Shown: positions 40,763-49,719, numbered from the stretch's first letter. The stretch is DNA of 64,000 bases from Actinomycetes bacterium (GCA_021801795.1 JAJYXR010000026.1:69051-133050), one strand, 5' to 3'. Translations and numbers: made by a program. Notes: a model not told the origin generated them from the letters alone.

Positions 40763-41731
40763 GTGACTCCTTCGAATTCGGCCGCGAAGTCAGCCCGGAA
40801 CAACCAGGCAGCCGCCAGTTCCTCCCGGCGCGGAGGTAGGGAGCGAGCTCCGTCCGCTCCCCAGGCCAGACCTGGTCGTTTCTCCACCACGACCATGGCG
40901 ATCGTGGCCGTGGCCGTGGTGGTGGTGGTGGTGGCGGTGATGGTGATCGTGAAGATCTCCGGTGGCTCTTCTCCAGCTCCGGGGCCGAACGGTCCCTCCA
41001 GCTTCGCCGCCCCCGCGTCGATGGTGCGTGCGGCCAGCTCGGTGCCTGCATCTACTGCAGATGCCGTGGGGCTGCCCTCTGCGGTGAGCCCCCCCCAGCT
41101 CCTGAGCGGGCAGCCACCCCTCACGGATAATGGGAAGCCTGCCGTGGTCTACGTGGGTGCGGAGTACTGCCCCTACTGTGCAGCGGAGCGCTGGGCCATG
41201 GTGGTCGCGCTCAGCCGCTTCGGCACCTTCTCGAACCTGCGCGAGACACACTCGTCGCTCACCGACGTGTACTCCGACACCATCACCTTCAGCTTCTACG
41301 GGTCCACCTACACGAGCCGGTACCTCACCTTCGATCCGACCGAGATGTACACGAACCAGCCTGCCTCGAACGGAAATGGCTACCAGACCCTCCAGCCACT
41401 GGTGGGCTTGGCGAAGACTGTCTTCGCGAAGTACGACGCGCCGCCGTTCGTACCAAGTGGGGGCCAGGGGGCATTCCCCTTCGTCGACTTCGGGAACCGG
41501 GTCCTGGTGTCCGGGGCCAGCTACTCACCCCAGGTGCTCTCTGGACTGACCGCGAACCAGATCGCCTCTGACCTCTCCGATCCCTCGAGCCCCGTGGCCC
41601 AGTCCATCGTGGGCACCGCGAGCTACCTCACCGCCGCGCTCTGTGCAGTCACCAGCGGCGCCCCCTCGTCGGTGTGCCAGGAGCCCTACGTCATAAAGGC
41701 CGCTAACGCCATGAAGCTGAAGATAAAGTGA
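40763..41731 (+). CDS. DUF929-family membrane-anchored thioredoxin-like protein (322 aa)
   Basis: A charged N-terminal 40 residues, one membrane segment (about 45-64), then an extracytoplasmic domain with a redox motif CPYC (C136, C139) in [17 protein letters not shown]929 proteins are thought to act as disulfide oxidoreductases. The VKOR-like gene downstream overlaps by four bases, so the pair is probably the oxidant (VKOR) and the DsbA-like partner (this protein). GTG 40763 lies seven bases after a TATCCT box (40750-40755), so leaderless translation is likely. The domain between about 210 and 300 is less conserved. Confidence 0.82.
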   Translation: MTPSNSAAKSARNNQAAASSSRRGGRERAPSAPQARPGRFSTTTMAIVAVAVVVVVVAVMVIVKISGGSSPAPGPNGPSSFAAPASMVRAASSVPASTADAVGLPSAVSPPQLLSGQPPLTDNGKPAVVYVGAEYCPYCAAERWAMVVALSRFGTFSNLRETHSSLTDVYSDTITFSFYGSTYTSRYLTFDPTEMYTNQPASNGNGYQTLQPLVGLAKTVFAKYDAPPFVPSGGQGAFPFVDFGNRVLVSGASYSPQVLSGLTANQIASDLSDPSSPVAQSIVGTASYLTAALCAVTSGAPSSVCQEPYVIKAANAMKLKIK

Positions 41732-42345
41732 GCCCTTCTCCTTCCACCAAGCGAGGCAGGGCTGGCGGGGTGGGCGTGAAGGAGACTCCGCCATCACGCG
41801 CGAAGGTGTCCCGTGGGTCAGGACCGAAAGAGGCCCCGGGGTCGCGCGCGAGGGGGGTCCCGGAGGCAGGCGTGGCTGCTCCCGGTGGCACAGGCAGGTA
41901 TCCAGGGTCCTGGCGACCGTGGACCGCGCTTACACTCACGCTGCTCGGCCTGGCCGATGCCACCTACCTGACGCTCACCCATTACACCACCGTGGTGCCG
42001 CTCTACTGCCACTCGAACGGGCTGATCGACTGCGCGAAGGTGACCACCAGCCCGGAGTCCTACGTCTTCGGCATACCGGTGGCCGTGCTCGGGTTGGCCT
42101 TCTTCGTAGCGATGGTCCCGATGAACCTGCCTGCTGCATGGCGCCATCCCTCGCTGCTGCTCGCCCGGGCGCGCCTCGGGATGCTAGTCATAGGGATGCT
42201 GTTCGTCCTCTACCTCGTCTACTCCGAGCTGTTCCGGATCGGCTCCATATGCCTCTACTGCACCGGCGTCCACCTAGTCACCTTCGCCCTCTTCGTGGTC
42301 GTGGTGACCGGATGGGACGCGACCAGGACCGCCGGCCAGGCCTGA
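41728..42345 (+). CDS. Vitamin K epoxide reductase (VKOR)-family protein (205 aa)
   Basis: Four-helix integral membrane enzyme that re-oxidises a periplasmic disulfide oxidase and passes electrons to quinone. The cysteine pairs are C94/C102 ([10 protein letters not shown]) and C175/C178 (CLYC), which is the complete VKOR set. Hydrophobic segments flank them. The N-terminal 65 residues are polar, low-complexity and cytoplasmic by prediction. The GTG overlaps the DUF929 stop (GTGA). Function in disulfide-bond formation for exported proteins such as the GH5 lipoprotein is inference. Confidence 0.88.
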   Translation: MSPSPSTKRGRAGGVGVKETPPSRAKVSRGSGPKEAPGSRARGVPEAGVAAPGGTGRYPGSWRPWTALTLTLLGLADATYLTLTHYTTVVPLYCHSNGLIDCAKVTTSPESYVFGIPVAVLGLAFFVAMVPMNLPAAWRHPSLLLARARLGMLVIGMLFVLYLVYSELFRIGSICLYCTGVHLVTFALFVVVVTGWDATRTAGQA

Positions 42346-42445
42346 GCCGGCTCGGCTGTCTGGCGATGATCTTCCCAGCCCGAGGTGAGATGGCTCCCCG
42401 GCTGGACACCAGGCCCGTGCTCCTATCCCTGGGGAGGAGATCCGG

Positions 42446-42862
42446 GTGGGCATAACCGGTTTCGTGAACCTGGCCATGAAGGTCCGAGATGTGGAGACTG
42501 CTGCCGAGGCCTACCGCAGGCTCGGGGCCACGGTGGGCATCCCCGAGGACTGGGAGGGGTCCCGCCGCGTGGACCTCTGGATGGGTCCGGTGCAGATCAC
42601 CCTCTTCACCAGGGCACTCTACGAGGACCGTATCGAGCTGCCCGAGGAATGCTTCCTGCACGCGGTCTATGCGGTGGACGATCTGGACACGGCCCTGGAA
42701 GGTCTGGATGTCCTCTGGGGGCCAACCGTGGTGAGCGGGAGCTTCGGTGTCCGGCGGATCGCTTTCCTAGAGGCACCCGGAGCGGTCAGGATAGAGCTGA
42801 TGGAGCAGTTGGAGGAGCCGCCCGCCCCCGGGGTGGCCCGAGGAAGCGTGGGAACCGTTTAG
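42446..42862 (+). CDS. VOC-fold protein with repeat-derived tail (138 aa)
   Basis: Glyoxalase/VOC-type protein: FVNLAMKVRDVETAAEAYRR, an acidic central part (DDLDTALEGLDVLWG) and FLEAPGAVRIELME. It has only the usual four-strand pairs and no clear metal site. The GTG at 42446 has GGAGGAGA upstream. The last 15 or so residues (AP GVARGS type) come from the first copy of a 53-base repeat that continues past the stop codon, so the gene's end has been altered by repeat expansion. It is followed by a second VOC gene. Confidence 0.75.
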   Translation: MGITGFVNLAMKVRDVETAAEAYRRLGATVGIPEDWEGSRRVDLWMGPVQITLFTRALYEDRIELPEECFLHAVYAVDDLDTALEGLDVLWGPTVVSGSFGVRRIAFLEAPGAVRIELMEQLEEPPAPGVARGSVGTV

Positions 42863-42956
42863 GAGAGCAGCCGCCCGCCCCCGGGGTGGCCCGAGGAAGC
42901 GTGGGAACCGTTTAGGAGAGCAGCCGCCCGCCCCCGGGGTGGCCCGAGGAAGCGTG
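42817..42956. repeat. 53-bp tandem repeat, about 2.6 copies, covering a gene end
   Basis: GCCGCCCGCCCCCGGGGTGG begins at 42817, 42870 and 42923, exactly 53 bases apart. The first copy encodes the C-terminus and stop of the VOC gene; the others lie in the gap before the next VOC gene. The period is not a multiple of three, so each copy is in another frame. The ribosome site of the next gene lies directly after the last copy. Confidence 0.95.
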
Positions 42957-42967
42957 AGGAGAGAGAC

Positions 42968-43345
42968 GTGAAGGCGAGCCGGATACTGCATGCCAGCGTG
43001 AACGTGACGGGGAACCTCGAGGAGGCCCGGCAGTTCTACGAGGAGGTGCTGGGCATGTCCACCACTCCCCGACCCGAGGTGCCCGGAGTCCCCGGTCACT
43101 GGTTCGCGGTCGGCGACGCCCAGGTGCACCTGGTGGCGGCCCCGCCGCTCGGGACCGATATCGACCCCACCGCGAACCACTTCTGCATCGCGGTGGATGA
43201 CATCGAGGCGACGGTGGCGGAGCTCGAAGCCAGGGGGGTGCCCTACCTGAGGGCCACCCAGGGCGACGAGGAGGTAGTCCAGGTATGGGTGGTGGACCCA
43301 GCGGGCAACACGGTGGAGCTCCAGCAGGACCGGGTGCTGTCGTGA
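42968..43345 (+). CDS. VOC-fold protein (125 aa)
   Basis: Single VOC module pair with LEEARQFYEEVLGM, the metal-ligand candidate His in HFCIAVDDIEATVAELEARG and WVVDPAGNTVELQQ, where the glutamate is a usual ligand. It is more complete than the VOC protein upstream and may be a dioxygenase, isomerase or epimerase-like enzyme (methylmalonyl-CoA epimerase belongs here, but specificity is not shown). The GTG at 42968 has GAGGAGAG upstream. The end overlaps the RraA-like gene by four bases (GTGA). Confidence 0.8.
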   Translation: MKASRILHASVNVTGNLEEARQFYEEVLGMSTTPRPEVPGVPGHWFAVGDAQVHLVAAPPLGTDIDPTANHFCIAVDDIEATVAELEARGVPYLRATQGDEEVVQVWVVDPAGNTVELQQDRVLS

Positions 43346-43998
43346 GCCCCAGTCGGGGTCCCTCGGCAGATGCCCGCTACGGGCTCTCAGGCGAGTTCGT
43401 CGATCTGGGTGCCGCGACGCTAGGGGAATGCGGCGCGCTGCCCATGTCTCCGCGGCTGAAGGCTGCCTGGCCTGGCGCTGTCCTGGCGGGTCCGGCGGTG
43501 ACGGTCCGGTGCGCACCTGGGGATAACCTCGCCATCCACGTAGCCCTCCTCGAGGCACCGGAGGATTCGGTGTTGGTGGTGGACTGCTCCGAGGTCCCCG
43601 AGCGTGGCTACTGGGGAGAGGTCCTGGCGACAGCCGCGATGGCACGGGGAGTCGCGGGCCTGGTGATCGACGGAGGAGTGCGCGACACCGGGGCGCTCAG
43701 GTCGCTCGGGTTCCCTGCCTTCTCCAGCGTGCTCGCACTGAGGGGCGCGACGAAGCTGGCTGGTGGGGAGATCGGTGGGCCGGTGGAGGTGGGAGACGTC
43801 ACCGTCTCACCGGGAGACTGGGTGGTAGGTGACGTCGACGGGGTGGTGGTGGTCCCCGGGGGCCGCCTGGCAGAGGTGGCCGAGGCAGCTCACCGGCGGG
43901 CGAAGAAGGAGGGCGAGATGTTCGCTGCCCTGCGTGAAGGCTCGAGCACGGTAGAGCTCCTCGGCTTGGATCCCTCGGCCGTGAAGCGCGTGTCGTGA
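43342..43998 (+). CDS. RraA-like / 4-hydroxy-4-methyl-2-oxoglutarate aldolase family protein (218 aa)
   Basis: Belongs to the RraA/HMG-aldolase fold, in which GGVRD (here IDGGVRDTGALR) provides the metal-binding Asp and substrate Arg of class II pyruvate aldolases. AMARGVAGLV and VSPGDWVVGDVDGVVVVP are family-typical. Members cleave 4-hydroxy-2-oxo acids to pyruvate or act as RNase E inhibitors. With the coupled VOC gene and the aldolase context, an aldolase role is more likely. The GTG at 43342 overlaps the VOC stop; longer reading upstream overlaps the VOC gene and is not real. Confidence 0.82.
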   Translation: MSPSRGPSADARYGLSGEFVDLGAATLGECGALPMSPRLKAAWPGAVLAGPAVTVRCAPGDNLAIHVALLEAPEDSVLVVDCSEVPERGYWGEVLATAAMARGVAGLVIDGGVRDTGALRSLGFPAFSSVLALRGATKLAGGEIGGPVEVGDVTVSPGDWVVGDVDGVVVVPGGRLAEVAEAAHRRAKKEGEMFAALREGSSTVELLGLDPSAVKRVS

Positions 43999-44027
43999 TT
44001 GACACAGGCGTCAGCTTTATTTAGCTT
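43999..44027 (+). promoter_or_regulatory. Promoter with embedded TGAC-N6-GTCA operator
   Basis: TTGACA (43999-44004), a 17-base spacer and TAGCTT (44022-44027) form a near-ideal promoter for the Gfo/Idh gene. The palindrome TGACACAGGCGTCA (44000-44013) includes the -35 box, so a bound regulator would exclude the polymerase. This is the cleanest promoter-operator overlap among the eight sites. Confidence 0.7.
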
Positions 44028-44075
44028 TGCCCAGGATGCCCGGCCGCCAGTAGCCGGACGCGGTCGGGAGATAAC

Positions 44076-45182
44076 GTGGAACGTGTACGGATTGCCATAG
44101 TCGGTGCGGGGAACATCGCTCCGCTGAACGTAGCCGGCTACCTGGACCACCCGCGTTGCGAGGTGGTGAGCGTGTGCGACCCGCGCCGCTCGCTCGCCGA
44201 AGCCAGGGCTCGCGACTGGGGTGTCGAGCGAGTCGCGACGGACCTAGCCGAGGTCCTGGCCGACGACGAGGTGGACGCAGTGGAGATACTCACGCCCACC
44301 TACCTCCATCCCGAGCATGTGATCGCGGCTGTCCAGGCAGGCAAGCACGTCTCCTGCCAGAAGCCGATCGCCAACTCCGTGGACGAAGCCGGCGAGATGC
44401 TGGCCGCCGCCGAGAAGGCTGGGGTCAGTTTCCGGATCAGCGAGTGCGCCCTCCACTACCCGCCGCTCATGAAGGCCAAGCAGCTGGTCTCCGAGGGTGC
44501 GATCGGCACACCCACGATGCTGAGGGTGAAGACGGTCGTCGGGCGCACGGACGCTGCGTTCCAGATGGGCCTGGATCCCCAGGGTTACATATGGCGCTTC
44601 AACGACCGGAGCCCCGCGGGCCATCTGTTCGACGACGTCGTCCACAAGTACGCGGTCGCACTCTGGATGTTCGAGGAGCGGATCCGCTCGGTGCAGGCGG
44701 TGGTTCGCCAGGGACCGCTCTTCTTCGAGGCTCCCACGGCCGCACTCTGGGAGTACGAGCGCGACGACCTGCTGGGTCTCATGGAGGTGACATATGCCCC
44801 CGAGATGTTCATACGCAGCGACTACTACGGAGCAGACGAGTTCTTCGAGATACAGGGTACGGCGGGCTTCATATGGGTCACCCGGTTCACCGGCAGGCTG
44901 CTCGACCTTCCAGCGGTGGTCCTCTACTCCTCAGACGGCACCACTACGACGTTCGCAGACCTCGATGCGGACTGGCAGGCAGGCTTCAGGGGCGCGTCCA
45001 GGCACTTCGTCGACTCCCTGCTGGAGGGTGTCCCGCCGGACATGACAGGGGAGCTGGCCGTGGACGTGCTGAAGCTCTGCTTCGCGGTCTACCAGGCCTC
45101 CAACACCCGCCAGGCCGTGGACCCCTCGACGATAACCGGCTCTGTGTCGCCTCCCTGGTGGCCTCCCTTCCGGAGCGCCTGA
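44076..45182 (+). CDS. Gfo/Idh/MocA-family oxidoreductase (368 aa)
   Basis: NAD(P)-dependent dehydrogenase with N-terminal Rossmann fold (IAIVGAGNIAPLNVAGYL) and a C-terminal substrate domain. The family's EKP motif reads QKPIAN (about residue 95), and the catalytic His is probably in ISECALHYPP. Substrates are usually sugars, inositols or biliverdin-like compounds, but steroid and alicyclic ones are known. The GTG at 44076 follows a weak CGGGAG ribosome site. The promoter with embedded operator is 49 bases upstream. The ligase gene at 45226 follows on the same strand. Confidence 0.87.
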   Translation: MERVRIAIVGAGNIAPLNVAGYLDHPRCEVVSVCDPRRSLAEARARDWGVERVATDLAEVLADDEVDAVEILTPTYLHPEHVIAAVQAGKHVSCQKPIANSVDEAGEMLAAAEKAGVSFRISECALHYPPLMKAKQLVSEGAIGTPTMLRVKTVVGRTDAAFQMGLDPQGYIWRFNDRSPAGHLFDDVVHKYAVALWMFEERIRSVQAVVRQGPLFFEAPTAALWEYERDDLLGLMEVTYAPEMFIRSDYYGADEFFEIQGTAGFIWVTRFTGRLLDLPAVVLYSSDGTTTTFADLDADWQAGFRGASRHFVDSLLEGVPPDMTGELAVDVLKLCFAVYQASNTRQAVDPSTITGSVSPPWWPPFRSA

Positions 45183-45225
45183 GACCCGAGACCATGTACC
45201 AGCCTGCCCGGCGCCGAGGCCAGAG

Positions 45226-46767
45226 ATGCCCCTGACCGACCAGCTCCGCCTCATGGCCGGCGCCCACCCCGACGAGGTGGCCTATGGCGTGCTGGCGGGC
45301 GGGGAGCTGACCTTCGGGGACTGGGAAGCCGAGGCGAGCAGCCTGGCTCGCGGCCTGGGTGCTCTCGGGGTGTCGAGGTCCGAGCGCGTGGCCATTGGCC
45401 TGGCGACCACCGAGGCCCTGCGCTGGCTGGTCGCGTACGCGGGCATCCATAAGGCCGGTGCCGTGGTGGTGCCGCTGAATCCCCGGCTGTCGGATCGTGA
45501 GATCACCACGATGCTGCACCACGCGGGAGCCAGCTGCGCGATCGTCTCGGGGGAGCTGCTCGAGCGCATGTGGACCATGGCTCCCCAGCTCCTCGACCTT
45601 CGCCTCGTGGTCGACGCAGGGGGTGCAGAGCCAGCCAGCCGCCCGGCGCCGACCACCCCGGGGCCACAGGTCGTGGCCTGGGCAGATCTGCTCGACGCGG
45701 ACAGGACTCCCTACCAGGTGGAGGTCTCCGAGGACGACCTTGCCGACATCCTCTACACCTCGGGGACGACCGGTGCCCCGAAGGGGGTGGCTGTACGCCA
45801 TCGGAGCGCATCGCTGCTCCCGGTAAACCTTCCCCGCTGGACGGGTGAGCGATGGCTGCATGCGAGCCCCCTGTTCACCTTCGCGGGGATCTCGTTCATC
45901 TATAACCCGATGAAGCTGGGGATGTCAGGTCTCTACCAGCCCCGCTTCGAGGTGGATCCCTGGCTCGACGCGGTAGAGCACTACAGGCCTACCGCGGTGT
46001 TCCTGGTGCCCTCCATGGCTCAGCTCCTGGTGACCCACGAGCGATTCGAGAAGGCCGACCTATCCTCGGTGAAGCTCTGTGCCATCGGCAGCGCTCCACT
46101 GGCACCGGGGACCCTGAGGAGACTCCAGGACCGGATGCCCGAGGCGGCGGTGTCCAACAGCTACGGGATGACCGAGGCCGGCGCGGCCTACTGCGCGATG
46201 CCCAAGGGCGAGGCGGTGAAGCGGGTGGGATCGGTGGGAAAGCCCATGGCGCCCATGGAGGTCCGCTGCGTCGACGAGGCCGGTCGTGAGGTGGCCGCCG
46301 GGGAGGTCGGCGAGGTGCTGATCAGGATGCCCGGCCGCGAGCGGGAGTACTTCAGGGATCCCGAGGCCACCTCCCGCACCTGGGCTGGAGGGTGGCTACA
46401 CACGGGAGACCTGGGTCGCCTGGACGACGACGGGTACCTCTACATCGTCGGCCGCCGGAAGGAGGTGATCATACGGGGGGGCAACAACGTCCATGCCGCG
46501 GATGTGGAGTCGGTGATCCTCGAACATCCGATGGTGGCCGAGGCTGCTGTGATAGGGGTTCCACACGAGGTTCTCGGAGAGGATCTGGTGGCCTTCGTCG
46601 TCCCCGTGCCCTCCGGGCAGATCAGCGAGGTCGAGCTGCGAGACCACTGCCTGGAGCACCTGGCCGACTACAAGTCCCCGCGTCGCTTCATCCTGGTCGG
46701 CGAGCTTCCTCGTAATGCCACCGGGAAGGTGATGAAGCATCTGCTGGTGGTGCCCCCGGCCGGGTGA
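45226..46767 (+). CDS. AMP-dependent acyl-CoA synthetase/ligase (513 aa)
   Basis: ANL-superfamily ligase with TSGTTGAPKG at residues 178-187, NSYGMTEAG, WLHTGDLGRLDDDGYLYIVGR and the C-terminal lysine in NATGKVMKHLL. It is the third such ligase in the window and the one with the most standard sequence. The ATG at 45226 has no strong Shine-Dalgarno sequence and lies 43 bases after the Gfo/Idh stop; co-transcription from the operator-controlled promoter at 43999 is likely. Acid substrate unknown. Confidence 0.88.
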   Translation: MPLTDQLRLMAGAHPDEVAYGVLAGGELTFGDWEAEASSLARGLGALGVSRSERVAIGLATTEALRWLVAYAGIHKAGAVVVPLNPRLSDREITTMLHHAGASCAIVSGELLERMWTMAPQLLDLRLVVDAGGAEPASRPAPTTPGPQVVAWADLLDADRTPYQVEVSEDDLADILYTSGTTGAPKGVAVRHRSASLLPVNLPRWTGERWLHASPLFTFAGISFIYNPMKLGMSGLYQPRFEVDPWLDAVEHYRPTAVFLVPSMAQLLVTHERFEKADLSSVKLCAIGSAPLAPGTLRRLQDRMPEAAVSNSYGMTEAGAAYCAMPKGEAVKRVGSVGKPMAPMEVRCVDEAGREVAAGEVGEVLIRMPGREREYFRDPEATSRTWAGGWLHTGDLGRLDDDGYLYIVGRRKEVIIRGGNNVHAADVESVILEHPMVAEAAVIGVPHEVLGEDLVAFVVPVPSGQISEVELRDHCLEHLADYKSPRRFILVGELPRNATGKVMKHLLVVPPAG

Positions 46768-46796
46768 AGGCCCCCGGGGGGCGCTACCATGGACTA

Positions 46797-46810
46797 TGAC
46801 GATCCTGTCA
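46797..46810. promoter_or_regulatory. TGAC-N6-GTCA operator candidate upstream of hyuB
   Basis: TGACGATCCTGTCA, flanked by a further matching pair (ATGAC/GTCAT). A TACCAT box (46785-46790) predicts a start at 46797-46798, that is, at the palindrome. It is followed directly by a six-copy 15-base repeat whose first unit overlaps the right half of the palindrome. Confidence 0.65.
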
Positions 46811-46890
46811 TAGAGGATCCTGCCGAAAGGGATCCTGCCGAAAGGGATCCTGCCAGTAGGGATCCTGCCAGTAGGGATCCTGTCAGGAGG
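46801..46890. repeat. 15-bp tandem repeat in hyuB leader, six copies
   Basis: GATCCTG recurs at 46801, 46816, 46831, 46846, 46861 and 46876, exactly 15 bases apart. The first and last units read GATCCTGTCA, the middle four GATCCTGCC. The array fills the 5' untranslated region between the operator and the ribosome site AGGAGGTGAT of hyuB, and the last unit runs into that site. Confidence 0.95.
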
Positions 46891-46896
46891 TGATAC

Positions 46897-48714
46897 ATGG
46901 AAGTCGACCTGCGATCTCTGGCTGGACACCGGGGCCGCCTGGTGGAGCGCGCAGACCCGGATCCGGTGACCGCAGAGGTGGTCCGGGGATTCATGGAGAC
47001 GGTCTGCTTCGAGATGGCCACCTATGTGTCGCGTACGGCCACCACCCCGATCCTGAACCAGTCGAACGAGCGGAACGCCACCGTGCTCGACGCGAAGGGT
47101 CGCCTGGCAGCGTTGAGCGTCGGCATACCGCAGTTCATGCTCACCTCCACGCTCCCGGTGCGCTTCGCCCTGGAGCTCTTCGGTGCCGAGGAGTTCCACG
47201 CGGGTGACGTCTTCATAGCGAACGATCCCTACCACGGGGGCGGCCATCTCCCGGACTACAACGTGTTCGCTCCCGTGGTGGTCGACGGTCGGCTGGTGAT
47301 GATCCCGAGCATCCAGTGCCACCACGGCGACACCGGTGGCGCCGTGCCAGGTGGCTATAACGTCACGGCTGCCGATATCTGGGGAGAGGGGGTCCGCTGG
47401 CCGGCGCTGAAGGTAGTGGACCGCGGCGTGGAGCGTCGTGACGTGATGTACGCCCTACAGGTGAACAACCGCCTCGCGGGCTTCCTCGGTGACCTGCGCG
47501 CGCAGATCGGTGCGGCTCAGATGGCGGCTGAGCGCCTGGGGGAGCTGGTGGAGCGCTACGGGGTGGAGATGGTGGAGGCGTCGGTCGACTACATGATCGA
47601 CTACGCAGCCCGGAGGTTCTCCGAGGAGGTGGAGGCCTGGCCGGACGGGGTCTTCGAGGCAGACGCCTACGTCGACCACGACCCGCTCGGGAACCCCGAT
47701 GTCCACATACATGTGAAGGTGACCATCGACGGTAGCCGGCTCGCCATCGACTTCACCGGGTCCGATACCCGCCAGGAGCTACAGGCCTGGTCTACCTTCG
47801 GTAATACCAGGGGATGCACGGTGGCGCAGATAGCGTCGATGATGGACCCGGAGATCCCGAAGAACGAGGGTTTCTTCGATTCGATAGAGCTGGTGGTTCC
47901 GGAGGGATGCGTGCTGAACCCCTACCCGGGCCGGCCCGTGAGTGCTGGCACCCACCATCCAGGGATCGACATCGGGGAGGTCATAGCCCTGGCCTTCGCC
48001 CAGGTAATGCCCGATCGGGCGGTGCCCCAGACCTATAAGACCGGGATACCGACGACCATCACGGGGACCGACCCGAGAACCGGCAGACCCTTCATCGACC
48101 CCTCCACCGAGGTATACGCGGGCTGGTGCAACGCAGCCAAGGGGATGGATGCCTGGGGCGCCCAGGCGGCTTCCTTCGGGAACCTCTGGAAGGCCACCGC
48201 GGAGATAAACGAGAGCCTCTTCCCCCATGTCCAGTGGTCTCGGGACTACCGCACCGACTCGGGAGGCCCCGGACGCTGGCGCGGGCTGTGCGGCAGCCAC
48301 TACCGCAAGGAGGTTCGCGTGCCGGCGAAGGTCTACACCTATGTGGTCGGGATGAAGTACCCGATGCCTGGCATAGCCGGCGGAAAGCCCGGTGCCCCGA
48401 ACAGGCTGACCCTGAAGGTCGGCTCGGACAGCCCGGTGGTGGTGTCCCACACCGCCGAATGGGTGCCCCTAGAGGCAGGGGAGTCCATCGTCTACGACTA
48501 CGGCGGCGGGGGCGGCTGGGGCGACCCACTCGAGCGCGACCCCCAGGCGGTGCTGGACGACGTGCTCGACGAGTACGTGAGCGTCGAGGGTGCGCGGCGG
48601 GACTACGGCGTGGTCCTGACCGGCTCCCTGGAGGATCTCAGCCTGCGGGTGGACGAGCAGGAGACCGATACCCTCAGGGCATCGCTCAGGGGCGCTCCAG
48701 CACCTCCGGGTTGA
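46897..48714 (+). CDS. hyuB: Hydantoinase B / oxoprolinase-type subunit (605 aa)
   Basis: HyuB-like subunit of ATP-dependent hydantoinases, 5-oxoprolinases and acetone or acetophenone carboxylases. FIANDPYHGGGHLPDYNVF and CHHGDTGGAVPGGYNV are conserved family stretches, as are DFTGSDTRQ and GGGGGWGDPLERDP at the C-terminus. The large subunit HyuA is encoded 1 kb away at 49724, not adjacent. The ATG at 46897 has a near-perfect ribosome site AGGAGGTGAT. The 3' end overlaps an antisense gene by 29 bases. Reaction (hydrolysis of a cyclic amide or carboxylation of a ketone) cannot be decided. Confidence 0.88.
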   Translation: MEVDLRSLAGHRGRLVERADPDPVTAEVVRGFMETVCFEMATYVSRTATTPILNQSNERNATVLDAKGRLAALSVGIPQFMLTSTLPVRFALELFGAEEFHAGDVFIANDPYHGGGHLPDYNVFAPVVVDGRLVMIPSIQCHHGDTGGAVPGGYNVTAADIWGEGVRWPALKVVDRGVERRDVMYALQVNNRLAGFLGDLRAQIGAAQMAAERLGELVERYGVEMVEASVDYMIDYAARRFSEEVEAWPDGVFEADAYVDHDPLGNPDVHIHVKVTIDGSRLAIDFTGSDTRQELQAWSTFGNTRGCTVAQIASMMDPEIPKNEGFFDSIELVVPEGCVLNPYPGRPVSAGTHHPGIDIGEVIALAFAQVMPDRAVPQTYKTGIPTTITGTDPRTGRPFIDPSTEVYAGWCNAAKGMDAWGAQAASFGNLWKATAEINESLFPHVQWSRDYRTDSGGPGRWRGLCGSHYRKEVRVPAKVYTYVVGMKYPMPGIAGGKPGAPNRLTLKVGSDSPVVVSHTAEWVPLEAGESIVYDYGGGGGWGDPLERDPQAVLDDVLDEYVSVEGARRDYGVVLTGSLEDLSLRVDEQETDTLRASLRGAPAPPG

Positions 48715-49642
48715 CCGGGTGGGCCGGTCGCCTGCCGGCCAGCACGTCTGCGACGCACTGGGTGGCCATGCGTGCCATGGCGGTCCTGGTCCTCACCGAG
48801 GCACTGCCGATGTGTGGCAGCAGGACCACGTTGGGAGCGCTCAGCAGGCGGGGATGCACGGCGGGCTCCTTTTCGTAGACGTCGATGCCTGCGCCGAAGA
48901 TCGCCCCCGAGTGCAGCGCCTCTGCCAAGGCTTCCTCGTCCACGACAGGACCCCTCGCGGTGTTCACCAGCACCGCAGTCGGCTTCATGAGGGCCAGCCG
49001 GCGGGCGTCGATGAGGTGATGGGTGTCGGGGCCCAGGGGCACGTGGAGGCTTATCGCGTCTGCACGCGCCAGAAGCTCGTCGAGGTCGGCTACGTAACCG
49101 GGCAGGCCGGTGTCCCTGCGTGCGTGGTGTATGACCTCCATGGAGAACCCCGACGCGCGACGGGCCAGGGCCTGGCCGATGCGGCCGAAGCCGACGATCC
49201 CGAGGGTCGCCCCGTGGACGTCCTGGCCGAGGTAACCGGACAGCTCCCATCCCTGCCAGTTCCCCTGGCGCAGGTCGGATTCAGCAGCGCTCATCCGGCG
49301 GCACGCGGCCAGCACCAGCGCGAATGCGAGATCGGCGGTGGTCTCGTCCAGGATCCCCGGGGTGTTGCAGACGACTATGGAGCGCTCGGTCGCGGCGGCC
49401 ACGTCTATGTTGTCGAAGCCGACAGCCACGTTCGCGATCACCCGCAGCGCCGGTGCTGCCTCCATGGCTCCGCCGTCGACGCGGTCGGTGAGCAGGCAGA
49501 CCAGCGCATCTGCATCTGCCAGGGCAGCAGCCAGCTCGCCGGCGCTGTAGCGGTCGTCGTGGTCCCGGATCACGATCTCGTGGTGGGCGATGGGGTCCAG
49601 GCCTCCATCGGGTAGGTGGCGCGAGACTACGACCCGGGCCAT
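48686..49642 (-). CDS. D-isomer-specific 2-hydroxyacid dehydrogenase (318 aa)
   Basis: Glyoxylate/hydroxypyruvate reductase-like enzyme. GIVGFGRIGQALARR is the cofactor site, VNTARGPVVDEEAL holds the substrate arginine, and LLPHIGSASVRTR the catalytic histidine. It is a second copy of the family, distinct from the one at 7292. The ATG at 49642 begins MARVVVSRHLP; upstream reading in this frame crosses hyuA and is not real. The gene sits antisense between hyuB and hyuA, with its 3' end overlapping hyuB by 29 bases, an unusual arrangement. Confidence 0.88.
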   Translation of the reverse strand: MARVVVSRHLPDGGLDPIAHHEIVIRDHDDRYSAGELAAALADADALVCLLTDRVDGGAMEAAPALRVIANVAVGFDNIDVAAATERSIVVCNTPGILDETTADLAFALVLAACRRMSAAESDLRQGNWQGWELSGYLGQDVHGATLGIVGFGRIGQALARRASGFSMEVIHHARRDTGLPGYVADLDELLARADAISLHVPLGPDTHHLIDARRLALMKPTAVLVNTARGPVVDEEALAEALHSGAIFGAGIDVYEKEPAVHPRLLSAPNVVLLPHIGSASVRTRTAMARMATQCVADVLAGRRPAHPVNPEVLERP

Positions 49643-49719
49643 CAGGGTGCCTGGGGATGGGAGGCGGCGGCGGCAGGGCTCACGAGCACGAGTGTACGCG
49701 GCTGGTATATGTTGGAAGG

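Noticed and set aside
42817-42956. 53-bp repeats as a CRISPR array
   Set aside because: The copies are directly adjacent without unique spacers and include a coding sequence; it is a tandem duplication.
48686-48714. Frameshift or assembly error at the convergent 29-base overlap of hyuB and the dehydrogenase
   Set aside because: Both proteins have complete, family-typical C-termini, so the overlap is genuine.
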